29,810 bases of DNA from JBBIQH01 sp964475945 (GTDB lineage Archaea > Thermoproteota > Nitrososphaeria > Nitrososphaerales > Nitrosocaldaceae): assembly GCA_964475945.1 (NCBI GenBank), contig CAYYYF010000014.1, positions 1 through 29,810 of the forward strand, read 5' to 3'. Shown one piece after another: positions 7,999 to 14,760 of this stretch. How positions within the stretch are numbered: position 1 is the first letter of the stretch; each line of letters opens with the position of its first letter. The position numbers were made by a program, and so were the translations under genes. The notes under the pieces were generated by a model. It searched no databases. It saw nothing but the letters and a program-made list of their open reading frames with translations, and had not been told where the DNA came from.

Positions 7999-8439
7999 AT
8001 GAGAGTGATGTATTGGCATCTTACACCCAATGAAGTGCTTGCTAAACCCTATCCTGTAGAGAAGTTACTGCACTGGGAGATAAGGGGGTACTTCTCAGAG
8101 AAATCTTACTTTAGTATATACTGGTTCAAGCATGGTATACCATACGATAAGGAGCCCATAGTTGGCATAGCCCTTTATACAATCGAGTGCAGCAAGGATG
8201 TTGAGGATAGCATAGCAGAGTTCTTGCATAAGAGGTTTAGTGGAGAGGTTATGAGGAGGGGCTATAGAACCTTTATAGCATTCGCTGATACTGCTAGGGA
8301 TAACAACTTTATAGCAAGGCTTGCATTAGAGCTTGCTGAGAGGTTCAAGGCAATATGCGAGATATGGTTAGAGTTTGATGGTATAAGCAATGAGGAGGCA
8401 AAGCAGCTTTACTCTAACAAGGCAATACCTATAAACTAA
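7999..8439 (+). CDS. Conserved-looking hypothetical protein
   Basis: A 146-residue soluble protein with an alternating alpha/beta appearance and no membrane segment or signal peptide. It is rich in aromatic residues near the N-terminus (YWHLTP, HWEIRGYF, YFSIYWF). Residues around 95-127 (ARDNNFIARLALELAERF) look like an amphipathic helix. There is no recognisable catalytic motif. It lies 37 bases after the Clp1-type kinase and 27 bases before tatC in the same direction, so it may be co-transcribed. I do not recognise its family. Confidence 0.65.
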   Translation: MRVMYWHLTPNEVLAKPYPVEKLLHWEIRGYFSEKSYFSIYWFKHGIPYDKEPIVGIALYTIECSKDVEDSIAEFLHKRFSGEVMRRGYRTFIAFADTARDNNFIARLALELAERFKAICEIWLEFDGISNEEAKQLYSNKAIPIN

Positions 8440-8466
8440 AATAAAATAAACACAGATATTAATATA

Positions 8467-9240
8467 GTGAGTAGAGATCTAACGATAAGGGATCATCTAG
8501 ATGAGTTAAGGGTAAGGATAGTAAGGATAGCAATAACTATAATAGTAATAGTTGCAATAAACCTTAGTCTAGCAGTAAAGTATGTTACAGTAGATAACAT
8601 TACCATACCATATCTTTACCCAGAGCCTATCAATAGCATCTCTGCTCAGGTTATAGACGAAATGAATAAGAGCCTTGTGCCTGAGAGTGTTAAACTTGTG
8701 CAGCTTGCACCAGGGCAGGCATTCTTTGCACAACTGCAAGTAGCAGTAACCCTTGCTGTAGTGTTTGGTATGCCTATCATAATAAGGGAGATTGCATTGT
8801 TCATAGGCCCTGCATTATATGAGAATGAGAGGAAGATGGTTAAGAGAATAGCATTACCAGCAGTAGCATTATTTGCCTTAGGTTGCATATTCTCATACTA
8901 TGTTATCATACCTTTCATGCTAGACTTCCTCTACAGGTATGGGGAGGCATTGGGTATACAGACCTTCCTTAGTATAAGCGAGTTCATAAACTTTGTTATG
9001 CAGTTCATACTTGCATTTGGGATATCATTCCTACTACCCGTTGTTATGTGGTTTATGAGTAAGAGTGAGGCGGTTGATAAGCATTACTGGAGGCGTAATA
9101 TACGTTATGCCATAGTAGTTATAGCATTGTTTGGCGCAATAATAACACCAGATGGCAGTGGTGTAACAATGTGGTTCGTTGCCCTACCCTTGATAGCATT
9201 GTATGCCATAGGGATGGTTATTGTAGAGGTTAAGCAGTAG
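8467..9240 (+). CDS. tatC: Twin-arginine translocase subunit TatC
   Basis: A 257-residue integral membrane protein of the Tat pathway, which moves folded, often cofactor-bearing proteins across the membrane and recognises the twin-arginine signal. The N-terminus carries the family motif RDHLDELRVRI (residues 8-18). Six hydrophobic segments follow, with a long first extracellular loop (about 38-90) and the typical P-E/Y-E-N-E-R-K region before the third segment. The start is GTG at 8467, about 25 bases after an A-rich TATA-like stretch (about 8439-8448). No tatA gene is visible nearby. Confidence 0.93.
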   Translation: MSRDLTIRDHLDELRVRIVRIAITIIVIVAINLSLAVKYVTVDNITIPYLYPEPINSISAQVIDEMNKSLVPESVKLVQLAPGQAFFAQLQVAVTLAVVFGMPIIIREIALFIGPALYENERKMVKRIALPAVALFALGCIFSYYVIIPFMLDFLYRYGEALGIQTFLSISEFINFVMQFILAFGISFLLPVVMWFMSKSEAVDKHYWRRNIRYAIVVIALFGAIITPDGSGVTMWFVALPLIALYAIGMVIVEVKQ

Positions 9241-9273
9241 TTGTTATCATTTTATAATATTATAACGACATGG

Positions 9274-9282
9274 TTAAATAAA
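9274..9282 (+). promoter_or_regulatory. TATA box of the CBS/zinc-finger gene
   Basis: TTAAATAAA is centred about 24 bases before the ATG at 9302, so this gene probably has its own leaderless transcript separate from tatC. Confidence 0.5.
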
Positions 9283-9301
9283 GAATCTGCGTATATATTC
9301 C

Positions 9302-9931
9302 ATGGAGTCAGATAGTTATGAGGATATAGAGTCCTTGCTTAACAAGCCTGTAGAGTATGTGCTTACCCATAATATAGTAACCCTTGAGAGCGATAGGAGT
9401 GTTGCTGATGCAGTAGCATTGATGAAGGAGAGGAACTCTAGGAGCATGCTTGTTATGCATAATGGCGAGGCTATAGGTATAGTAACAAAGACGGATATAC
9501 TATTCAAGGTTATGGCTCAAGGTAAGAACCCAAGCAAGGTTAGGTTAAGGGAGATAATGAGTGCCCCAATAATAACCATAACCCCAAAGACAAGCATAGG
9601 GGATGCACTAGCAGTTATGGAGAAGCATGTGCTTAGGCAGTTGGTAGTATCCTCTGGCTCTACAGTCATAGGCATGGTAAGTAGAGAGGATCTATTTGAG
9701 AGGATACATAAGGCAAGCATGCTTGTAACACAGACAGCATTAAAAGGCACACCAGTATGCATAATAAACCCAAATGCTATTGCCTTTGTGAAGGATGCAG
9801 TAAGCGCAAAGCTCTCATGCCCATATTGCAACTCTCCATTCGATGACAAGGATGCACTATCAAGGCATATAGATAGGTTGCATATAGGAAGTGGGCTACT
9901 TGAAGGGGATGTTAGGAGGATAGTAGATTAG
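9302..9931 (+). CDS. CBS-pair protein with C-terminal C2H2 zinc finger
   Basis: A 209-residue protein with two CBS domains (about 15-70 and 82-138), the module that binds adenine nucleotides and senses energy state. Landmarks are VEYVLTHNIVTL, GIVTKTDIL, EIMSAPIITI and GMVSREDL. After a linker with a short strand-rich segment comes a C2H2 finger at 173-194: C173-x2-C176, then H189-x4-H194 in SRHIDRLH. The spacing is that of a standard nucleic-acid-binding finger. An energy-sensing, nucleic-acid-binding regulator is the natural inference, but its target is unknown. Confidence 0.87.
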   Translation: MESDSYEDIESLLNKPVEYVLTHNIVTLESDRSVADAVALMKERNSRSMLVMHNGEAIGIVTKTDILFKVMAQGKNPSKVRLREIMSAPIITITPKTSIGDALAVMEKHVLRQLVVSSGSTVIGMVSREDLFERIHKASMLVTQTALKGTPVCIINPNAIAFVKDAVSAKLSCPYCNSPFDDKDALSRHIDRLHIGSGLLEGDVRRIVD

Positions 9932-9964
9932 TAGTTAGCATATTATAGTAGCAGTAGTAGCATG

Positions 9965-10561
9965 CTATTCATCAACCAGTAGGGGTTTAAATGGTATACC
10001 CTTCCTTAATGCTATCGTCTTTGCAGATACCTTATCCCTTGCACCCCTCTTATTTGAACTTATACATCTAGATGTGCCATGCTCATCAACCAACTCTATC
10101 TCTACCTTATCGTTAAGGAGCATATGCAGTGCATTTGCTATATCCATACCTATCTTACGCTCACCATAACCTATCTTAACTATGCATCTCCTAGCTTGTA
10201 TACCATTTATCAGACTCTCAACTGTATCAACTGTATCCTTTACAGATACCAATACTCTGCTATCAACCTCATTATCCATGTATATCACTGTCACCCCTAT
10301 CCTTTTACCAGGGTCTATGCCTATGAGGAGATCATCCTTATGCTTAGCATATCTCTTAAGCATCCTAACTATCCTTGCCTTTACTACTGCAGCATCACCA
10401 TCTAACTCATCATCTAATAGAATACTACTACCATCTATAGCATGCTTGTTCTTTAAATCCTCATACTCACTTCTTGTAGTTATTATAACTGAGCACTTTG
10501 AATAAGCAAGACTCTCCTCTGGTAAGAGCGATATGAACTTTAGATTAAGGACCCTTAACAC
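9965..10561 (-). CDS. RNase-H-fold (RuvC/YqgF-like) protein, N-terminus disrupted
   Basis: The intact frame is 198 residues from a GTG at 10561. Its core is an RNase-H-like fold: LIGIDPGKRIGVTVI (79-93) matches the first strand and acidic residue of YqgF/RuvC proteins. A second strand is IVKIGYGERKIG, and ELVDEHGTS with a following ARDKVSAKTIALRKG block resembles the end of the YqgF domain. Nuclease activity or a structural role are both possible. Coding-like sequence continues upstream of the GTG in the same frame (10562-10616, reading KVVVATLDARSYYKITS). It reaches a stop only beyond a run of six G on the + strand, so the annotated start is probably not the ancestral one. It is a lone gene convergent with the CBS gene. 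Confidence 0.72.
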   Translation of the reverse strand: MLRVLNLKFISLLPEESLAYSKCSVIITTRSEYEDLKNKHAIDGSSILLDDELDGDAAVVKARIVRMLKRYAKHKDDLLIGIDPGKRIGVTVIYMDNEVDSRVLVSVKDTVDTVESLINGIQARRCIVKIGYGERKIGMDIANALHMLLNDKVEIELVDEHGTSRCISSNKRGARDKVSAKTIALRKGIPFKPLLVDE

Positions 10562-10631
10562 ACTTGTTATCTTATAGTATGATCTAGCATCAAGCGTTGC
10601 TACAACTACCTTGCTAGGGGGGTCTCATCAT
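10562..10631 (-). other. Probable lost N-terminus of the RNase-H-fold gene, frame broken at a G6 run
   Basis: If the run at 10617-10622 (CCCCCC on the coding strand) had five bases, ATG 10631 would open MMRPPSKVVVATLDARSYY and join the downstream frame without a stop. A TATA-like ATTTAATAA (10652-10660) sits about 25 bases before that ATG, exactly where a leaderless start is expected. With six bases the ATG frame stops at once. This could be a sequencing or assembly error, a true mutation, or slippage during transcription or translation. Confidence 0.6.
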
Positions 10632-10664
10632 CACTTGTTACTATTGCACAGTTATTAAATCTTT

Positions 10665-11033
10665 TTATAATTGCAGCATCCTCTCAAGGATAAGGGTTAC
10701 TGCCTTATCTGTATTCTTTGCTATGTTATCATTTATAGCATTAAGCACCTTCTCCCCCTCTGCAAGTATCCTCCTTGATTCATCCTCAGCCTCGCTCCTT
10801 GCTAGGCTTACTATCCTCTCACTCTCCTCATTTGCTAGCATTATAACCTTCTCCCTTAGTGCCTCTATCTCCCTATCAACCATTGCATTAAGGCTCTTCT
10901 TGTAATCCTCAACGCTCTTTGCTATAGCATCTATCTCCTCCTCTAACTTAGATAACCTATTAAGTATAACCTCTATAGAACTGCTACTTGCATGCCCTCC
11001 TACTCCCTTCTCTTCATGTTGACTCTGCAACAT
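10665..11033 (-). CDS. Coiled-coil protein resembling A-type ATPase peripheral-stalk subunit H
   Basis: A 122-residue, highly charged, almost entirely helical protein. After a polar N-terminus (residues 1-19) an unbroken heptad-like region runs from about 20 to 118. Its ESERIVSLARSEAEDESRRILAEGEK stretch resembles AhaH/E-type peripheral stalk subunits of archaeal ATP synthase. No other ATPase gene is in the window, so the name rests on resemblance only; a free coiled-coil scaffold is possible. ATG 11033 is preceded on the minus strand by GATTTAATAATG at a TATA-like distance. The gene follows NAC in the same direction by 30 bases. Confidence 0.55.
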   Translation of the reverse strand: MLQSQHEEKGVGGHASSSSIEVILNRLSKLEEEIDAIAKSVEDYKKSLNAMVDREIEALREKVIMLANEESERIVSLARSEAEDESRRILAEGEKVLNAINDNIAKNTDKAVTLILERMLQL

Positions 11034-11063
11034 AAACCCTTCCTCTGTAGCATTATTAAATCA

Positions 11064-11402
11064 TTACCTTGTTGTTAGGCTTAGTATAGCCTTTGCAAGG
11101 TCTCCATCTGCATCCTCAAGAGCCCTTATAGCCTCTTCCCTAGATACATTTGCCTGCTGTGCAACAAGCATTATATCATCCTCGCTGAACCTCTTCCTCT
11201 CAAGAGCCCTCTCCTCAACCTCTCCTGCTATTACCTGGTATATGGTTGAATCTTGAGCCTTTAACTCTGCTACTGCAGGCTCCCTTATTATTATCTCCTT
11301 ATCCTTTGTCCTTATTATAACCTCTTGCACATCACTAAGCTCTGTCATGTTAAGGCCCATCTTATCTAACATGCGCCTCATCTGCCTATTGCTCTTGAAC
11401 AT
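11064..11402 (-). CDS. nac: Nascent polypeptide-associated complex protein (NAC alpha type)
   Basis: A 112-residue archaeal NAC, which forms homodimers at the ribosome exit tunnel and contacts nascent chains. Residues about 8-65 form the NAC beta-barrel domain (MRRMLDKMG, then VQEVIIRTKDKEIIIREPAV and YQVIAGEVEER). Residues 73-112 form a UBA domain (SEDDIMLVAQQANVSREEA, ALEDADGDLAKAILSL). Length and order match the archaeal family. A TATA-like ATTTAATATA (11422-11431, minus strand) lies about 25 bases before ATG 11402. Confidence 0.95.
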   Translation of the reverse strand: MFKSNRQMRRMLDKMGLNMTELSDVQEVIIRTKDKEIIIREPAVAELKAQDSTIYQVIAGEVEERALERKRFSEDDIMLVAQQANVSREEAIRALEDADGDLAKAILSLTTR

Positions 11403-11434
11403 AACTAATCAATGCTAAGCATATATTAAATAGT

Positions 11435-11896
11435 TTATTCTATACCATCCCTAACCTTAACCGCTACACCATACCTCATATCCTTGATTATAGATGCTGG
11501 AAGCGCTGCTTTGCCTACTGCAACAACATTCTTATCCTCATCAAGTATAGCAACCTCACCTCCAACCTGTATGCATCTACCAGCATGCTTTACATGCTTG
11601 CAGAACACAGACCTTCCCTTTGCTACATGCTTTACTATATCATTGCTTACAATTATGCAATGTTCCATGAACATGCCATTATTATTAAGCATTAGCCTTG
11701 CAAGCTCTACTGTTAGTGCTATACCCCCATCCTTCCTGAGTGTGCATAGCATCTTACCATCTAGCATAACATGCTTAACCTTACCTGTACGCTTAGAGTA
11801 TACAAACTCAAGTCTATCCAAGGGTAGGGATGAGGATATACCTTTCCCAAATAGCATATCTAGGGTAGCAGCAAACCTTCTCTTAGCATCTAGCAT
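11435..11896 (-). CDS. Stand-alone TGT-C2 + PUA domain RNA-binding protein
   Basis: A 153-residue protein. Residues about 5-75 resemble the C2 domain that precedes PUA in archaeosine tRNA-guanine transglycosylase (FGKG, then FVYSKRTGKVKHVMLDGK and LRKDGGIALTVELA). Residues about 80-152 are a PUA RNA-binding domain (IVSNDIVKHVAKGRSVF, GGEVAILDEDKNVVAVGKA, GVAVKVRDGI). There is no catalytic transglycosylase domain, so it may act as a separate RNA-binding partner in tRNA modification, or bind ribosomal RNA. It precedes NAC with a 32-base gap. ATG 11896 lies about 25 bases after a TATA-like ATTAAAATA. The upstream gene, PhoU, is divergent. Confidence 0.8.
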   Translation of the reverse strand: MLDAKRRFAATLDMLFGKGISSSLPLDRLEFVYSKRTGKVKHVMLDGKMLCTLRKDGGIALTVELARLMLNNNGMFMEHCIIVSNDIVKHVAKGRSVFCKHVKHAGRCIQVGGEVAILDEDKNVVAVGKAALPASIIKDMRYGVAVKVRDGIE

Positions 11897-11952
11897 GGTT
11901 ATACTACATACACGTGGTATTTTAATTATATAATATAGCAGAAAGTAGAGAA

Positions 11953-11966
11953 GATCTATATAGATC
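11953..11966. promoter_or_regulatory. Palindrome over the TATA region of the phoU-hflX-trm56 operon
   Basis: GATCTATATAGATC is a perfect 14-base palindrome whose central TATATA is about 24 bases before the GTG at 11984. It can be both the TATA box and an operator. Because the first gene encodes an AbrB-domain protein, autoregulation is a reasonable inference. Confidence 0.45.
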
Positions 11967-11983
11967 GTTTGTGTAGCATACCT

Positions 11984-12982
11984 GTGAATGAGCAGACTAG
12001 GAGGATTCAGTTAACAGGTAGATCCTCATACATAATCTCTATACCAAAGCGTTGGGCAGAGGAGATAGGACTGAGACCAAAGGATGAGGTTATGATAGTT
12101 AGGCATGGTCCATCTATAATACAGATAATGCCAAAGCATGCTATCAAGAAGCAGCATAAGGAGGCTACTATACATGTTGGTAAGGATGATGGTATTGGTA
12201 GCATAGCAAGGAGGATAATCTCCCTCTACCTAAGAGGCTATAATATAATCAATGTAAAGGCAAGCAAGGGTAGGCTAGACCCTGAGTTAAAGAGGGATAT
12301 AAAGGATACAGTTAGAAGGCTACTCATGGGGGTTGAGGTTACCTCTGACTCCATAGATAACATAACACTACATGTATTACTTAACGTTGCTGAGCTTAGC
12401 GTAGAGAATGCATTGAAGCGTATGCTCCTTCTAGCAAAGTCAATGATCAAAGGTGCCATGCTTGCATTGAAGGAGTCAAACCTAGAGTTAGCAAGGGAGA
12501 TAGTAGCAGAGGATGATGAGGTTGATAGATTCTACTTCTACATACTTAGGCAGTTGAATATTGCAGTAGAGAATGAGTATCTACTTGCTGATATGGGTAT
12601 ATTACGTTCTACCCATTGCTTAGATTACAGGCTTGTTGTTAAGAGCATAGAGAGGATGGCTGACCATGCAACAAATATAGCCAGGCATACCATTGAGGGT
12701 AATGATAGCATAGATCAGCATCTTGTAGATAGGCTTGTTAAGGCTAGTGATGATGCAATAGGTATAATAGATAAGGCATCTCTAGCATTATTCAAGATGG
12801 ATGCTAAGGATGCTGAGGATGCAATAGCGGATGCAAAGGGGTTCAGCATAGGCATTGATAAGGGTTTGAGTAACTCATATAAGGCTAGATCTATAATGGA
12901 TGATATAAGTAGGATAGTGGAGTATGCAAGCGATATAGGTGAGCTTGTGCTTAACATGACAATAGAAGAGGGTAGAGGTTAA
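11984..12982 (+). CDS. AbrB-PhoU type phosphate-uptake regulator
   Basis: A 332-residue protein with an N-terminal AbrB/SpoVT DNA-binding domain (about 1-45: RRIQLTGRSSYIISIPKRWA, LRPKDEV). Two PhoU-like helical bundle repeats follow (about 100-330), with acidic metal-binding runs such as EDDEVDRFYF and the ERMADHATNIARH segment. Archaeal proteins of this build are thought to couple phosphate sensing to DNA binding. I start at GTG 11984 because the palindromic TATA lies about 24 bases upstream; an in-frame TTG at 11969 would add five residues. HflX starts four bases after its stop, so the genes are one operon. Confidence 0.85.
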   Translation: MNEQTRRIQLTGRSSYIISIPKRWAEEIGLRPKDEVMIVRHGPSIIQIMPKHAIKKQHKEATIHVGKDDGIGSIARRIISLYLRGYNIINVKASKGRLDPELKRDIKDTVRRLLMGVEVTSDSIDNITLHVLLNVAELSVENALKRMLLLAKSMIKGAMLALKESNLELAREIVAEDDEVDRFYFYILRQLNIAVENEYLLADMGILRSTHCLDYRLVVKSIERMADHATNIARHTIEGNDSIDQHLVDRLVKASDDAIGIIDKASLALFKMDAKDAEDAIADAKGFSIGIDKGLSNSYKARSIMDDISRIVEYASDIGELVLNMTIEEGRG

Positions 12983-12986
12983 TAGT

Positions 12987-14123
12987 ATGAGTGATGGCGA
13001 GAGGGCAATACTAATAACATACCCTTATGAGGATTCTATAAAGGAGGCATTAGCATTAGCAGATGCTGCAGGCTACAAGGTCCTTGCTATACTTACACAG
13101 AGATACCTTATGAAGTCAAAGTATGGTATAGGATCAGGCAAGGTGCATGAGGTTAAATCCTTGCTTAAAATTCATAATGCAGAGAAGGTTATATTTGATG
13201 AAGTGCTTAAACCAACGCAGGAGTATAATCTAGCAAGTGAGTTGAATGCAGAGATAATAGATAGGGAGAGGTTGATACTAAGCATATTTGAGAGGAGGGC
13301 AAGTACGGCAGAGGCAAAGATACAGGTAAGGCTGGCACAGTTAAGGTATGAGATGGCTAGGGCAAGAGAGAAGGTCAGGTTAGCAAAGAAAGGGGAGCAG
13401 CCAGGCTTCTATGGTTTAGGTAGATATGAGGTAGATGACTACTACAGGGATATAAAGCGTAGGATCTCTACATTAAAGAGGAGGCTGGAGTCTATAGCAA
13501 AGAGGAGAGCACTGTATAGAAGGCAGAGGAGTAGAGAGGGGTTGATGAGCATATCCCTTGCAGGGTATACATCTGCAGGGAAGACTACCCTATTCAATAG
13601 ACTGGTTGATGAGCATCATGATACTGATAAGGGCATGTTTACAACACTATCAACGTATACAAGGGCATTAAGACTACCGAGCATGAAGGTTCTCTTATCT
13701 GATACTGTAGGGTTCATAAGCAAGTTACCAGCATACATGATAGATGCATTCAGATCAACGTTAGAGGAGTTAACCTTTGCTGATCTAGTGCTCCTAGTCA
13801 TAGATGTTAGCGAGGGTATAAATGATATTGTAAGAAAGTATGAGAGTAGCATGAGGATACTTAATGAGTTACAGGTATCGCAGGGCAAGGTATTCTATGT
13901 ATTGAATAAGATGGATCTGGTTAATGATGAGGATATATCAAGCAAGGCAAAGGCATTGGGCATAGATAGCAGTAGGTATGTTGCAGTATCTGCAAAGTAT
14001 GGTAAGAATATAGATATCTTGCTTAATAGGATAGAGGAGTTACTTGCTGAGAGGGTTGAGGTTAAGGATGCTCATTATGCTAGCATAGAAGAGGTATTAA
14101 GGTTAGATATAGAGGGCGAGTAG
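12987..14123 (+). CDS. hflX: GTPase HflX
   Basis: A 378-residue ribosome-associated GTPase. The N-terminal HflX domain (about 5-180) includes GIGSGKVHEV (47-56) and a long basic helix pair (120-183) that contacts the ribosome. The GTPase domain has G1 GYTSAGKTT (193-201), G3 DTVG (239-242), G4 NKMD (307-310) and G5 SAKYG near 332-336. Family proteins split or rescue stalled ribosomes and respond to stress. ATG 12987 is four bases after phoU, and trm56 begins two bases after its stop. Confidence 0.95.
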   Translation: MSDGERAILITYPYEDSIKEALALADAAGYKVLAILTQRYLMKSKYGIGSGKVHEVKSLLKIHNAEKVIFDEVLKPTQEYNLASELNAEIIDRERLILSIFERRASTAEAKIQVRLAQLRYEMARAREKVRLAKKGEQPGFYGLGRYEVDDYYRDIKRRISTLKRRLESIAKRRALYRRQRSREGLMSISLAGYTSAGKTTLFNRLVDEHHDTDKGMFTTLSTYTRALRLPSMKVLLSDTVGFISKLPAYMIDAFRSTLEELTFADLVLLVIDVSEGINDIVRKYESSMRILNELQVSQGKVFYVLNKMDLVNDEDISSKAKALGIDSSRYVAVSAKYGKNIDILLNRIEELLAERVEVKDAHYASIEEVLRLDIEGE

Positions 14124-14125
14124 AG

Positions 14126-14674
14126 ATGGGAGAGGTTACAGTGCTACGGTTAGGGCATAGGTATGTTAGGGATTATAGAGTAACGACGCATACAGCACTA
14201 GTTGCTAGAGCCTTTGGTGCAAGTAAGATGCTACTTGCCAGTGATGATGATAGCATATTGAAAGGTATAAGGGAGGTTAATGAGAGATGGGGCGGAGGCT
14301 TTGAGGTTATATGCATAGATAAGTGGCTTGATGCCATCAAGGGTTTCAATGGAGTAAGAGTGCATCTAACCATGTATGGCTTGCATATAGATGATGTTAT
14401 AGACAAGGTAAAGGAGGAGTTCAACTCCAAGGATCTTATGGTCATTATAGGGGCAGAGAAGGTTCCTAGGGTAGTGTATGATCTCAGCGACTACAACATA
14501 GCAATAGGGAACCAACCCCACTCAGAGATAGCAGCACTAGCAATCTTCCTAGATAGGTTATTTGATGGCAAGGAGTTAAGGCTAGAGTTCAAGGGCAGGT
14601 TAAGGATAATCCCTACTGCTAAAGGTAAGAGGGTTATAGATACCAGCAGCATTAGAGGGGAGAAGGAGAGATAG
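14126..14674 (+). CDS. trm56: tRNA (cytidine-56 2'-O)-methyltransferase Trm56
   Basis: A 182-residue SPOUT-fold methyltransferase specific to archaea that methylates C56 in the T-loop of tRNA. The family motifs are in order: LRLGHRYVRDYRVTTH (7-22), ARAFGA, HLTMYG (80-85), VIIGAEKVPR (105-114) and GNQPHSEIAALAIFLDR (128-144), which forms the trefoil knot that holds S-adenosylmethionine. The short length is typical of the form without an extra domain. The gene is the last of the phoU-hflX-trm56 operon. Confidence 0.95.
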   Translation: MGEVTVLRLGHRYVRDYRVTTHTALVARAFGASKMLLASDDDSILKGIREVNERWGGGFEVICIDKWLDAIKGFNGVRVHLTMYGLHIDDVIDKVKEEFNSKDLMVIIGAEKVPRVVYDLSDYNIAIGNQPHSEIAALAIFLDRLFDGKELRLEFKGRLRIIPTAKGKRVIDTSSIRGEKER

Positions 14675-14730
14675 GGAGAGGAAGTAGTATCCTTTACATA
14701 ATAACTATATAGTGTATATAGACACATAAT

Positions 14731-14740
14731 TTTTAAATAG
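14731..14740 (+). promoter_or_regulatory. TATA box of the 4-hydroxybutyryl-CoA dehydratase gene
   Basis: TTTTAAATAG is centred about 26 bases before the ATG at 14761. No ribosome binding site is visible, so a strong leaderless transcript is expected. Confidence 0.6.
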
Positions 14741-14760
14741 AATGCTATGCAAGTGTTAAC

